From: Meridianimarinicoccus sp. MJW13
Lineage (GTDB): Bacteria > Pseudomonadota > Alphaproteobacteria > Rhodobacterales > Rhodobacteraceae
Direction of reading: 5' to 3'
Assembly: GCF_014901205.1 (NCBI RefSeq)
Contig: NZ_JACNMU010000012.1
Span: 1 to 64,000, forward strand
DNA length: 64,000 nt
Positions 44,776 through 53,133 of the stretch are shown one piece after another. The stretch's first letter is position 1. Every line of letters begins with the position of its first letter. The notes under the pieces were generated by a model that did not search any database, was not told where the DNA came from, and saw only the letters and a list, made by a program, of their open reading frames with translations. The translations under genes and the position numbers were made by a program.

Positions 44776-46646
44776 GCCTGACCATCGACATCCTGTCCCG
44801 GCGCATGGGGCTGCATCGGCTGGGCGCCCTGATCGATCCTTTCGCGCCATCAGAGGGACCGCCGCCGCGCCAGTTGTGGCCGTTCCTGCGCTGGTGCCTG
44901 CGCGGCACCACCCCGCATCTGGCGGTGGCCGCAACCATCGCCGGGCTGGCGGGCGGGCTTGAGGTCCTCAACGCGGTGCTTCTGGGCGTGGTCATCGACA
45001 CCGCGCTGGATCATGGCGCCGAAGGGCTGTTTGCCACCCATTGGCCGCTGCTGGTCGGCGTGGCCCTGGTGATCCTGCTGGTGCGGCCGCTGATCCTTGG
45101 CATTTCCTCGGCGATGCAGACGGTGGTGATTGCGCCCAACGTCAGCACCCTGGCGCTGAGCCGTCTGCACAAGTGGACATTGGGGCAGGCCGTTACCTTC
45201 TTCGACAACGATTTTGCCGGCCGGATCTCGCAGAAAGAGATGCAGTGCAGCCGTGCGGTGGCCGATGTGACCGTGGAATGCCTGAACACGGTGGTATTCG
45301 CGCTGGCCTCGCTGCTGGCGGCGGCGGTGGTCCTGATCGCGATCGACTGGCGCATCGCCGCCCTGCTGACCCTGTGGATCGCGGGTTACCTGAAGTTCAT
45401 CTCGTGGTGGCTGCCGAAGATCCGCAGCCGGGCGGCGGGCCGGGCCGGGGCGCGGGCGGCGGCCTCGGGGCTTGTGGTCGACACGATTTCCAACATGCGG
45501 ACGGTGAAGCTGTTCGCCAATGATCCGCTGGAAGACGGCAAGGCGATGGCGGCGATTGCGGGCTACCGGACCAAGGCGCTGACCTTCGGCTATGCCTCGA
45601 CGCTGTTCCGCTCGTCGCTGATGGCCATTGCCGGGGTGGTGCCGGTGCTGTTGGTGGGCGGGGTGCTGTATTTCTGGTCCCGTGGCAGTGCCACACCCGG
45701 CGATATCGCGGCGGCGGGCACCATCGCGATCCGCATTTCGCAGATGACCGGCTGGGTGAGTTTCACCTTGATGGGGATCTACGCCAACCTGGGCGAGATC
45801 GAGGACGGGATGCGCACCCTGTCGCCGCCGCACACGCTGACCGATGCGCCGGGGGCCCCCGATCTGCCTGCCACGGCGGCCGACCTGCGCTTTGACGGGG
45901 TCAGCTTTGCCTATGGCCGGGCGCGCGGCGGGGTGTCTGGCATCGATCTGGCGCTGCGTCGGGGCGAAAAGGTCGGGATCGTCGGTGCCTCTGGCGCGGG
46001 AAAATCGACGCTGGTGGGCCTGCTGCTGCGCCTGCACGACGTGGAGGAGGGCCGGGTTCTGGTCGGCGGGCAGGACGTGCGCGCGGTTACGCAAGCCAGC
46101 CTGCGCCACCAGATCGCCATGGTCACGCAGGAAACCGCGCTGTTCAACCGCTCGGCCCGCGAGAACATCCTTTATGGCCGCCCCGAGGCCAGCGAGGCCG
46201 AGATGATCGCGGCGGCGCGCCGGGCCGAGGCGCATGAGTTCATCCTCGGGCTGGAGGATCACACGGGCCGGCGCGGCTATGACGCCCATCTGGGCGAGCG
46301 CGGCGTGAAACTGTCGGGCGGGCAACGTCAGCGCATCGCCCTGGCCCGTGCCATCCTGAAGGACGCCCCGATCCTGGTGCTGGACGAGGCGACCTCGGCG
46401 CTGGACAGCGAGGTCGAGGCGGCGATCCAGCACGCGCTGGATCAGGTGATGGAGGGCAAGACCGTGCTGGCCATCGCGCATCGCCTGTCAACGCTGGCGC
46501 AGATGGACCGGATCGTGGTGCTGGAAGCCGGGCAGATCGTGGAAACCGGGCCTCATGAGGCGCTGTTGGCCCAGAACGGCCTGTATGCGCGCTACTGGCA
46601 GCGGCAGTCGGGCGGGTTCATTTGCCCACCCGACGCGGCAGAGTGA
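44772..46646 (+). CDS. ABC exporter half-transporter 2
   Basis: A 624-residue exporter protein of the same plan as its upstream neighbour: six helices, then Walker A GASGAGKST, LSGGQRQRIALARA, ILVLDEATSALD. The nucleotide-binding domains of the two genes are nearly identical over long stretches (for example EASEAEMIAAARRAEAHEF), while the membrane parts differ. This points to an old gene duplication. GTG start overlapping the previous stop. Confidence 0.9.
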   Translation: MSLTIDILSRRMGLHRLGALIDPFAPSEGPPPRQLWPFLRWCLRGTTPHLAVAATIAGLAGGLEVLNAVLLGVVIDTALDHGAEGLFATHWPLLVGVALVILLVRPLILGISSAMQTVVIAPNVSTLALSRLHKWTLGQAVTFFDNDFAGRISQKEMQCSRAVADVTVECLNTVVFALASLLAAAVVLIAIDWRIAALLTLWIAGYLKFISWWLPKIRSRAAGRAGARAAASGLVVDTISNMRTVKLFANDPLEDGKAMAAIAGYRTKALTFGYASTLFRSSLMAIAGVVPVLLVGGVLYFWSRGSATPGDIAAAGTIAIRISQMTGWVSFTLMGIYANLGEIEDGMRTLSPPHTLTDAPGAPDLPATAADLRFDGVSFAYGRARGGVSGIDLALRRGEKVGIVGASGAGKSTLVGLLLRLHDVEEGRVLVGGQDVRAVTQASLRHQIAMVTQETALFNRSARENILYGRPEASEAEMIAAARRAEAHEFILGLEDHTGRRGYDAHLGERGVKLSGGQRQRIALARAILKDAPILVLDEATSALDSEVEAAIQHALDQVMEGKTVLAIAHRLSTLAQMDRIVVLEAGQIVETGPHEALLAQNGLYARYWQRQSGGFICPPDAAE

Positions 46647-46657
46647 GAGGACGGGCA

Positions 46658-46700
46658 GGGATTTCTTGCCTCCGGCGGGAGTATTTTCGCCAAGAAGAAA
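46658..46700 (+). repeat. Dispersed intergenic repeat, copy 1
   Basis: The core GCCTCCGGCGGGAGTATTTT followed by CGCCAA and an A-rich tail recurs almost unchanged at 55024-55065. Both copies follow directly on a stop codon in the plus direction. Similar elements are widespread after genes in Rhodobacteraceae. Confidence 0.7.
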
Positions 46701-46739
46701 TCCGTTTCCGTTGCCTCCGGGCTGCGGTAGGGACGCGTC

Positions 46740-47957
46740 ATGGCAGAGTTGACGATCAACCGTTTGGGGCATCTGGGCGACGGGATTGCCGATGAGGGCA
46801 CCCTTGTCCCCCTGAGCTTGCCGGGCGAGGTGGTTCGGGGCGAGGTGACGGGCGGGCGCATGGAGGCACCGGCCATCGTGACGCCGTCGGCGGAGCGCGT
46901 GGCGGCACCGTGCCGGCATTTTCCGGCCTGTGGCGGCTGCGGATTGCAGCATGGCGCGGATGGGTTCGTCGCCGGTTGGAAAGAGGGCGTTGTGCGTGCG
47001 GCGCTGACTGCGCGCAAGGTCGCGGCTGAGTTTCGGCCGATCGTAACCTCGCCCGCGCGGTCGCGGCGGCGGGCGGTTCTGTCGGGACGGCGGACCAAGA
47101 AGGGCGCTTTGGTCGGATTTCACGCGCGCCGGTCGGACACGGTGATCGAGGTGCCCGAGTGTCTTCTGGTGACGCCCGCGATCCTGGCGGCGCGGGAGAC
47201 CCTGATCGAGATGACGCGGGCAGGTGGATCGCGCAAGGGCGAGATCGCCTATACCGTCACCGAGACCCGGGGCGGGCTGGATGTGGCCGCGACCGGGGGC
47301 AAACCCATGGATCCGGCGCTGAACGCCGATCTGGTGCGGCTGGCCCATGCGGGCCGTCTGGCGCGGCTGAGCTGGAACGGCGAACCGGTGGTGACCCTGA
47401 CCGCGCCGCAGGTCGCCTTTGACGGGGTCGCGGTGACGCTGCCGCCGGGGGCGTTCTTGCAGGCCACGGTGGCCGGAGAGACCGCCCTGCGCAACGGGGT
47501 GACGCAAGCCGTGGGCGCGGCGCGCCAGATTGCCGATCTGTTTGCGGGTTGCGGCACCTTTGCCTTGCCGTTGTCGCGGCGGGCGCAAGTGCATGCGGTG
47601 GAGGGCGATGGCGCGATGATTGCCGCGCTGGATGCCGGCTGGCGCGCCGGGCAAGACCTGCACGCGGTGTCGGGCGAGGTGCGCGACCTGTTTCGTCGTC
47701 CGCTGATGGCCGGCGATCTGAAGCGATTCGACGCCGTGGTCATCGATCCGCCGCGCGCGGGCGCACAAGCGCAGGTGACGGAACTGGCGGCCTCGACCGT
47801 GCCGGTGGTGGCGGCGGTGTCCTGCAACCCGGTCAGCTTTGCCCGCGATGCCGAGATCTTGATCGCGGGGGGCTTTCGTCTGGACTGGGTGCAGGTGGTC
47901 GACCAGTTCCGCTGGTCGCCGCATGTGGAACTGGTGGCGCGATTCGTTCGAGATTGA
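46740..47957 (+). CDS. TrmA/RlmD-type RNA uracil-5 methyltransferase
   Basis: A 405-residue SAM-dependent RNA methyltransferase. The cluster-binding cysteines appear in CRHFPACGGCGLQH with a further Cys in CLLVTP. SAM motif: DLFAGCGTFALPLS. The catalytic Cys is in VSCNPVSFARD. It methylates a uracil in 23S rRNA or tRNA; which one cannot be decided from sequence. The N-terminal TRAM domain is short. Confidence 0.87.
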   Translation: MAELTINRLGHLGDGIADEGTLVPLSLPGEVVRGEVTGGRMEAPAIVTPSAERVAAPCRHFPACGGCGLQHGADGFVAGWKEGVVRAALTARKVAAEFRPIVTSPARSRRRAVLSGRRTKKGALVGFHARRSDTVIEVPECLLVTPAILAARETLIEMTRAGGSRKGEIAYTVTETRGGLDVAATGGKPMDPALNADLVRLAHAGRLARLSWNGEPVVTLTAPQVAFDGVAVTLPPGAFLQATVAGETALRNGVTQAVGAARQIADLFAGCGTFALPLSRRAQVHAVEGDGAMIAALDAGWRAGQDLHAVSGEVRDLFRRPLMAGDLKRFDAVVIDPPRAGAQAQVTELAASTVPVVAAVSCNPVSFARDAEILIAGGFRLDWVQVVDQFRWSPHVELVARFVRD

Positions 47958-48041
47958 TTTGAAGTCGGGACTTGGCGGCCTGCTGTCAGCGCCCATATAG
48001 GCCGTGCTGCCCTTGTACTGGATTGGAACTGGAGCTTTGAC

Positions 48042-48830
48042 GTGGGTTTGACCCGGGACACCGTGGGCCAATGGCTGGATCGCCCGGCCGTGCGTAATTT
48101 CATCATTGGCGTGATTCTGTTCAACGCCGTCGTGCTGGGGGTCGAAACTTCGGACACGATCATGGCCCATGCGGGCGGGTTGGTGGTCACGCTGGACCGG
48201 CTCTGCCTGACCATCTTCGTGATCGAGATCGGCGCCAAGATCTATGCCCGTGGGCTGCGATTCTTCCGCGATGGCTGGAGTCTGTTCGACTTTCTCATCG
48301 TCGGCGTGGCCCTGATCCCCGCTGCGCAGGGGCTGTCCGTGCTGCGGGCCTTGCGGATCCTGCGCCTGTTGCGGGTCATCTCGGTGGCGCCGGCGCTGCG
48401 CCGGGTGGTCGAGGGTTTCGTCAACGCGCTGCCCGGGATGGGCTCGGTCTTCCTGCTGATGGGGATGATCTTCTACATCTCCAGCGTCATGGCCACCAAG
48501 CTGTTCGCCCAGGCCTTTCCCGACTGGTTCGGCACGCTGGGCCTGTCGGCCTATTCCCTGTTCCAGATCATGACCCTGGAAAGCTGGTCGATGGGCATCG
48601 TGCGCCCGGTGATGGAGGTCTACCCCCACGCCTGGCTGTTCTTCGTGCCCTTCATCATGATCACCACCTTCGCCGTGGTGAACCTGCTGGTCGGTCTGAT
48701 CGTGAACTCGATGCAGGACGCCCATTCGGCGGAGGAAATCGAACAAACCGAAAACTACCGCGACGAAGTGCTGGAACGGCTGAAACGAATCGAAGCCGAT
48801 CTGGGCGAGATGCACCATCGTGACGGTTGA
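48042..48830 (+). CDS. Bacterial voltage-gated sodium channel (NaChBac/NavAb family)
   Basis: A 262-residue single-repeat channel with six helices that works as a tetramer. The voltage sensor S4 has Arg at 102, 105, 108 and 111 in the regular every-third pattern. The selectivity filter TLESWSM (178-184) is the same as in NavAb-type sodium channels. A C-terminal polar helix and coiled coil (AEEIEQTENYRDEVLERLKR) follow. GTG start with GGAG 9 bases upstream. Confidence 0.9.
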   Translation: MGLTRDTVGQWLDRPAVRNFIIGVILFNAVVLGVETSDTIMAHAGGLVVTLDRLCLTIFVIEIGAKIYARGLRFFRDGWSLFDFLIVGVALIPAAQGLSVLRALRILRLLRVISVAPALRRVVEGFVNALPGMGSVFLLMGMIFYISSVMATKLFAQAFPDWFGTLGLSAYSLFQIMTLESWSMGIVRPVMEVYPHAWLFFVPFIMITTFAVVNLLVGLIVNSMQDAHSAEEIEQTENYRDEVLERLKRIEADLGEMHHRDG

Positions 48831-48902
48831 GTCTTCCTTCGCGGCCCGCGTCGCCCTATGTTGGTGGTGCGTAAGAAAACAACAGTCGAGCAGGCTATAC
48901 AC

Positions 48903-49397
48903 ATGCGCATATTATTGACCGTACTTCTGCTTTTCGGTGTGCTCAGCACATCGGCCTGCAGTTCCTCGAAGTTCAAATCCTATGACGGGCCCGAGGTGAC
49001 GCAGCTGTTCATCTCGAAGGAGAATCGCAAGCTGTACTTGCTGAACGGCAAGGACGTTCTGGCGGATTACGACATCAAGCTGGGATTCGCGCCTGAAGGC
49101 CACAAGCAGATGCGTGGAGACGGGCGGACGCCGGAAGGGTTCTACCTGATCAACCGCCGCAACCCCAACAGCACCTATCACCTGTCGCTGGGCATCTCGT
49201 ATCCGAACCGCCGCGATATCGAGGCGGCCAAATCGGTGGGGCTGGATCCTGGCGGGGATATCTTCATCCACGGAGCCAACAGCAAGGGCCCAAATGGCGG
49301 CGACTGGACCGCCGGGTGCATTGCCGTAGACGACAACGAGATCGAAGAGATCTACGCGATGGTGAAGGACGGCACGCCGATCTATATCGCGCCCTGA
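48903..49397 (+). CDS. L,D-transpeptidase lipoprotein
   Basis: A 164-residue YkuD-domain protein. The signal MRILLTVLLLFGVLSTSAC ends in a lipobox with Cys19. The active site HGANSKGPNGGDWTAGCIAV supplies the catalytic His and Cys. These enzymes cross-link peptidoglycan or attach lipoproteins to it. Start at 48903 chosen because the lipoprotein signal begins there. Confidence 0.88.
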   Translation: MRILLTVLLLFGVLSTSACSSSKFKSYDGPEVTQLFISKENRKLYLLNGKDVLADYDIKLGFAPEGHKQMRGDGRTPEGFYLINRRNPNSTYHLSLGISYPNRRDIEAAKSVGLDPGGDIFIHGANSKGPNGGDWTAGCIAVDDNEIEEIYAMVKDGTPIYIAP

Positions 49398-49443
49398 TGC
49401 GGGGCGTGGCAGATGTGACGGCATGACAACGGAAAATCCGGAT

Positions 49444-49469
49444 ATCGCGCCCCTTGGGGCGCGATTTTT
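49444..49469 (+). terminator. Terminator after the L,D-transpeptidase gene
   Basis: A 10-bp stem ATCGCGCCCC/GGGGCGCGAT with a 2-base loop and five T. It also lies at the end of the convergent CAP gene and could serve both. Confidence 0.8.
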
Positions 49470-49472
49470 GGT

Positions 49473-49988
49473 TCAGAACCCGGCGCTTGGGGCTATGGCA
49501 CCGCCGGCGCTGCCCAGCGTGATGCACCACCAGATCAACCCGGAACTGTCCTGTTTCCAGCCAAAGCCCATGTCGGTGGCCGCCGGATCAAGGATCTCGT
49601 CGCCCCAGGCGCCATCATCGACCCAGGCGGCGAGGGTTTCCAGCTCGGTCTCGTAGGACTGGGAATAGATCTCGGCCACCAGCGCACCGTTGTAGCCCGA
49701 GCGCGCCACGCGGTTGTAGGGGTTCGAACGATCCGATCCATAGGACCAGGCCCGGCCCTGCCGCGACATGTCGTTGGCATGGGTCTCGGCGGCCGAGGTC
49801 AGCTGGGCGTTCAGACGCAGGGGCGGGGCCCCCCTGCCGGCGCGCAGCGCATTGACCGAATCAAGCATTCGGTACTGAACTTCCGCCTTGTCGCCGGAAC
49901 GCAACACATAGACCCCGGACTTGTTTACGCTGGGGCCTGCGTCACAGGCGGCCAGGGCCAGCATTACCAGAAAGGCACGGCGCTTCAT
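49473..49988 (-). CDS. CAP-domain (SCP-like) lipoprotein
   Basis: A 171-residue protein with a lipoprotein signal (MKRRAFLVMLALAAC, Cys15). The CAP domain shows LDSVNALRAGRGAPPL, then ETHANDMSRQGR and YNRVARSGYNG. CAP proteins are often secreted and may bind lipids or cell-wall parts; no function is assigned here. A strong GGAGGATC site precedes it. Confidence 0.83.
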   Translation of the reverse strand: MKRRAFLVMLALAACDAGPSVNKSGVYVLRSGDKAEVQYRMLDSVNALRAGRGAPPLRLNAQLTSAAETHANDMSRQGRAWSYGSDRSNPYNRVARSGYNGALVAEIYSQSYETELETLAAWVDDGAWGDEILDPAATDMGFGWKQDSSGLIWWCITLGSAGGAIAPSAGF

Positions 49989-50132
49989 CTTGATCCTCCG
50001 TCAGGTCCCGAATCCCTACCGCGCATCCAGAAGCAACACAAACAGTCTGACGAATTTACGGCGAGTTGATTTGAGGATGTTTCGCCCCAACACTATAGAA
50101 GACGCAAGAGATCCCTTGAGAGTTGGAACCAG

Positions 50133-50726
50133 ATGTCACAATCGAGCCATAAAGACGTGAAACGGCGCCAGCTGTTGATGATGACAGCAGGCTTTGTCGC
50201 CACACCAGCGATTCTGCGCGCGCAGGACGGTAGCCTGCCACTTGATGAGGAGGACGCGCCAGTCAGACGCAACGTGTCCGGATTCCGGGCCCAGACATGG
50301 CAGCCCTACTTCGACAGCCTGAGAAACGGGGCGATCCTGGTGGATACCAAATCGCGCACCCTGCACTACTGGTCTGATGACGAGACCATTTTCCGGGTGT
50401 ACCCCACGTCGGTGCCCCTGTCGGAGGAACTGACGCGGCGGGGCCGCACCAGCGTGACCCAGAAGGTCGAAGGCCCCGGCTGGGCGCCCACACCGTCGAT
50501 GAAAAAGCGCAATCCGGAATGGCCGGACTATGTGCCGCCGGGGCCGGACAACCCCCTTGGCACCCATGCGCTGTACCTGTCGTGGAAGTATTATCGCATC
50601 CATGGCACCCATGACACGCGCAAGATCGGGCGTCAGTCGTCGAACGGCTGCATCGGGCTTTACAACGAAGATATCGCCGAGCTTTTCGGGATGGCGAACG
50701 TCGGTACACAGGTTCTGCTTATCTGA
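50133..50726 (+). CDS. L,D-transpeptidase with Tat-like signal
   Basis: A 197-residue YkuD-domain protein. The N-terminus KRRQLLMMTAGFVATPAI looks like a twin-arginine signal. The active site HGTHDTRKIGRQSSNGCIGL includes catalytic His and Cys. It belongs to the ErfK/YbiS-like family. It is the second such enzyme within 2 kb. Confidence 0.88.
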   Translation: MSQSSHKDVKRRQLLMMTAGFVATPAILRAQDGSLPLDEEDAPVRRNVSGFRAQTWQPYFDSLRNGAILVDTKSRTLHYWSDDETIFRVYPTSVPLSEELTRRGRTSVTQKVEGPGWAPTPSMKKRNPEWPDYVPPGPDNPLGTHALYLSWKYYRIHGTHDTRKIGRQSSNGCIGLYNEDIAELFGMANVGTQVLLI

Positions 50727-50871
50727 GGCGGAATTGCATCACCTCGTTGATTGTGCGTAACTTCTGTTGCGTTGGTCGGAAATCCACGGCTATAGGATTC
50801 ACACGAGGTACAGTTTTCCGTCGTCCGTAGTCCTCAATCATTTCAGCGGGCGGCAACTACTGGAGGTCAAC

Positions 50872-51054
50872 ATGAAGAAACTTGCACTTGCTGCCGCACT
50901 CGCAGTCACCGCTTCCACCGCAGCTTACGCTGGCGGCCTGGATGAGCCGGTCGTCGAGCCGGTCATCATCGAAGAAGATACGTCGGGTTCGGGCGGCGCA
51001 TGGGTTATCCCCGTGGTTCTGCTGGCCCTGATCGGTGCCGCAGCTGCTTCCTAA
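50872..51054 (+). CDS. Small secreted/membrane protein before hemH
   Basis: A 60-residue protein: signal peptide MKKLALAAALAVTASTAAYA, a short acidic valine-rich stretch (EPVVEPVIIEEDTSGSG) and one membrane helix (GAWVIPVVLLALIGAAAA). I know no function. GGAGG precedes the ATG at 50872; the open frame upstream is not coding. A terminator follows. Confidence 0.72.
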   Translation: MKKLALAAALAVTASTAAYAGGLDEPVVEPVIIEEDTSGSGGAWVIPVVLLALIGAAAAS

Positions 51055-51074
51055 TCTTTAGGAACACGAATGCA

Positions 51075-51102
51075 AAAGGGCGGCCCTCACGGGCCGCCCT
51101 TT
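51075..51102 (+). terminator. Terminator between the small membrane protein and hemH
   Basis: A 12-bp perfect stem AAAGGGCGGCCC/GGGCCGCCCTTT with loop TCAC. It lies between convergent genes and is symmetrical, so it can act both ways. Confidence 0.85.
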
Positions 51103-51135
51103 ACATTTTCCGGGGACGGTTTCGGTCCGCGCGGA

Positions 51136-52191
51136 TCAGATCCAGCCTTCCAGGTTGCGCGCAATGACGCCGGTCAGCGCGTCGATATGGGCATCGTCAT
51201 CGTTCAGGCAGGGAATGTAGGTAAACGACTCGCCTCCCGCCTCTTCAAAGCTCTCGCGGATCTCTTCGTTGATTTCCTCAAGGGTTTCGATGCAATCGGC
51301 CGAGAAGGCCGGGGCAATCACCGCCATGCGCTTCTTGCCGGTCTTTGCCAGTCTTGCGACCTCTTCCACCGTATAGGGCTTGAGCCATTCCTCGGGACCG
51401 AAGCGCGACTGGAATGTGGTGGTGATGGCGTCATCCTCCCAGCCCAGCCGCTCCTTCAGCAGGCGCGTCGTCTTCTGGCACTGGCAGTGATAGGGATCGC
51501 CTTCCATCAGGTAGCGGTGCGGCAGCCCGTGGTACGAGCACACCAGCACATCCGGGCGCTGCTCCATCTGCCCGTAGGCGCGTTCGACCGACTGCGCCAG
51601 CGCGTCGATATAGACCGGATCGTCGAAATAGGGCGGTACCGTGCGGGTCGCCGGCTGCCACTTCTCTTTCATCAGGGCGCGGAAGAACTGGTCGTTGGCC
51701 GTGGCCGTCGTGGCGCCCGCGTATTGCGGGTACAGCGGGAAGAACAGGATCTTGTCGCAGCCCTTGGCCACCATCTCACGAACTTTTGAAGGCGTGGACG
51801 GATTGCCGTAGCGCATGCAGAAATCGACTTCGACGGCGTCACCATACCGCGCTTTCAAGGCGTCGGTGATCTTGGCGGTCTGGGCCTTGGTGATGGTCAT
51901 CAACGGGCTTTCACCGGCCTCGTGGTTCCAGATCGATTCGTAGGCCTCGCCGGATGTGCGGGGCCGCTTCGACAGGATCACCAGTTGCAGCAAGGGTTGC
52001 CAGAACCACGGGCTGTAGTCGATGACCCGGCGATCCGAGAGGAATTCATTCAAGTAGCGGCGCATCGACCAATAGTCGGTGCCATCGGGCGTGCCCAGAT
52101 TGGCCAGCAGGATGCCCAGCTTACGGGCGCGGACCGGCGGGTGATCGCCCGGCAGGTGCGGATTGGAACCGTCGGTGGTCTGGTCTTTCAT
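51136..52191 (-). CDS. hemH: Ferrochelatase
   Basis: A 351-residue enzyme that inserts iron into protoporphyrin IX to make heme. Features: LANLGTPDGTDYWSMRRYL, SYHGLPHRYL with the metal-binding His, YHCQCQKTTRLL, and AFSADCIETLEEI. The chosen start (52191) follows a weak ribosome binding site; the frame is open up to 52227. The cysteines in YHCQCQ and DC are those seen in cluster-containing ferrochelatases. Confidence 0.92.
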   Translation of the reverse strand: MKDQTTDGSNPHLPGDHPPVRARKLGILLANLGTPDGTDYWSMRRYLNEFLSDRRVIDYSPWFWQPLLQLVILSKRPRTSGEAYESIWNHEAGESPLMTITKAQTAKITDALKARYGDAVEVDFCMRYGNPSTPSKVREMVAKGCDKILFFPLYPQYAGATTATANDQFFRALMKEKWQPATRTVPPYFDDPVYIDALAQSVERAYGQMEQRPDVLVCSYHGLPHRYLMEGDPYHCQCQKTTRLLKERLGWEDDAITTTFQSRFGPEEWLKPYTVEEVARLAKTGKKRMAVIAPAFSADCIETLEEINEEIRESFEEAGGESFTYIPCLNDDDAHIDALTGVIARNLEGWI

Positions 52192-52287
52192 GTGTCTTGG
52201 CTTCCCGGTGGCTGTTGCGCCCAGCATAGGTGGCGTCGGTCTGTGTTCAAGCGGTGCATAGGGGAGGTAGAGGCACCGCCGGGGTCG

Positions 52288-53133
52288 TCAATCCGACCCG
52301 TCGCCGGGCAGCTTGACCTCATCGGTGTTCAGGGCGTCGGCCAGGCGTGCAGCGGCGCTGCCGGGGCGCAGGGGCTTGGGCTGGTCTTCGGCGGGGGCCC
52401 AGCCGGTCAGGGCGATGATCTCGGCGGTGGCCGCGATGCGCCCGTCGGGGCGGGCGAAGGTCAGGGCATAAAGTTCGATCGCCCGCATGATCACCGCACG
52501 GGGGGTGAAGCTGCGCGCGCGGCCTGTCAGCGCGTTGGTTTCGCCCATGGCGCGCAGATCCCACATCAGGCCCAGCGGCGAGGGGTACAGCACGTCACGC
52601 CGCCAGCTGTCGGCCACCGGCAGCGCGAATCCCGCCCGTTGCAGCAGCGCGCCCAGATCGCGGATCTCGCCCATGGGGGCCACGCGGGGGGACATGCCGC
52701 CGCGCAGTTCCGCTTCGGCGCTGCCAAGGCACTGGCGCAACTCCTGCAGGCTTTGGCCGCCGTAGGCCATGCCCAGGAACAGCCCGTCGGGACACAGCGC
52801 GCGGCGGGACTGGATCAATTGGCCCACCGGATCATTGGCCCAGTGCAGGGCCAGCGCATGGATCACCAGGTCATGGGCACCGGGTTCCAGATCCAGCGTG
52901 TCGGTATCCTCGACCACCCGCGCATCGGGAAAGGCGCGTTGCCAGAACTCGGGAAAGCCGGTGACGATCGCGGGCCGGGTAAACGTCCTGTTAACCTCGG
53001 CGAGCCTCTCCTGAACCTCGTCCAGCACGTCTTCGTGCAGGAACAGCGCCGGGGCCCTGCGGGCCCGCGCGCGGGCCCGATGCTTGCGCAGGGCGGTACG
53101 GTCGGTAAGCGGAGGGCGTTGATCGGATGGCAT
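52288..53133 (-). CDS. SAM-dependent methyltransferase (BioC/NDUFAF5-like)
   Basis: A 281-residue protein with a class I methyltransferase fold. The N-terminus LTDRTALRKHRARARARRAP and FLHEDVLDEVQERL resemble alphaproteobacterial homologues of NDUFAF5, an assembly factor of complex I in mitochondria. The central DLVIHALALHWANDPVGQL is typical. The glycine-rich SAM loop is not clear, so activity is uncertain. The start codon overlaps that of comF on the other strand. Confidence 0.75.
   Translation of the reverse strand: MPSDQRPPLTDRTALRKHRARARARRAPALFLHEDVLDEVQERLAEVNRTFTRPAIVTGFPEFWQRAFPDARVVEDTDTLDLEPGAHDLVIHALALHWANDPVGQLIQSRRALCPDGLFLGMAYGGQSLQELRQCLGSAEAELRGGMSPRVAPMGEIRDLGALLQRAGFALPVADSWRRDVLYPSPLGLMWDLRAMGETNALTGRARSFTPRAVIMRAIELYALTFARPDGRIAATAEIIALTGWAPAEDQPKPLRPGSAAARLADALNTDEVKLPGDGSD

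Noticed and set aside
42901-44934. 677-codon open frame antisense to ABC exporter 1
   Set aside because: Complete overlap with a well-supported exporter gene; no motif.
46488-48902. 804-codon open frame antisense to the methyltransferase and sodium channel genes
   Set aside because: It covers two clear genes on the other strand and is rich in His, Gln and Asp, as antisense frames are here.
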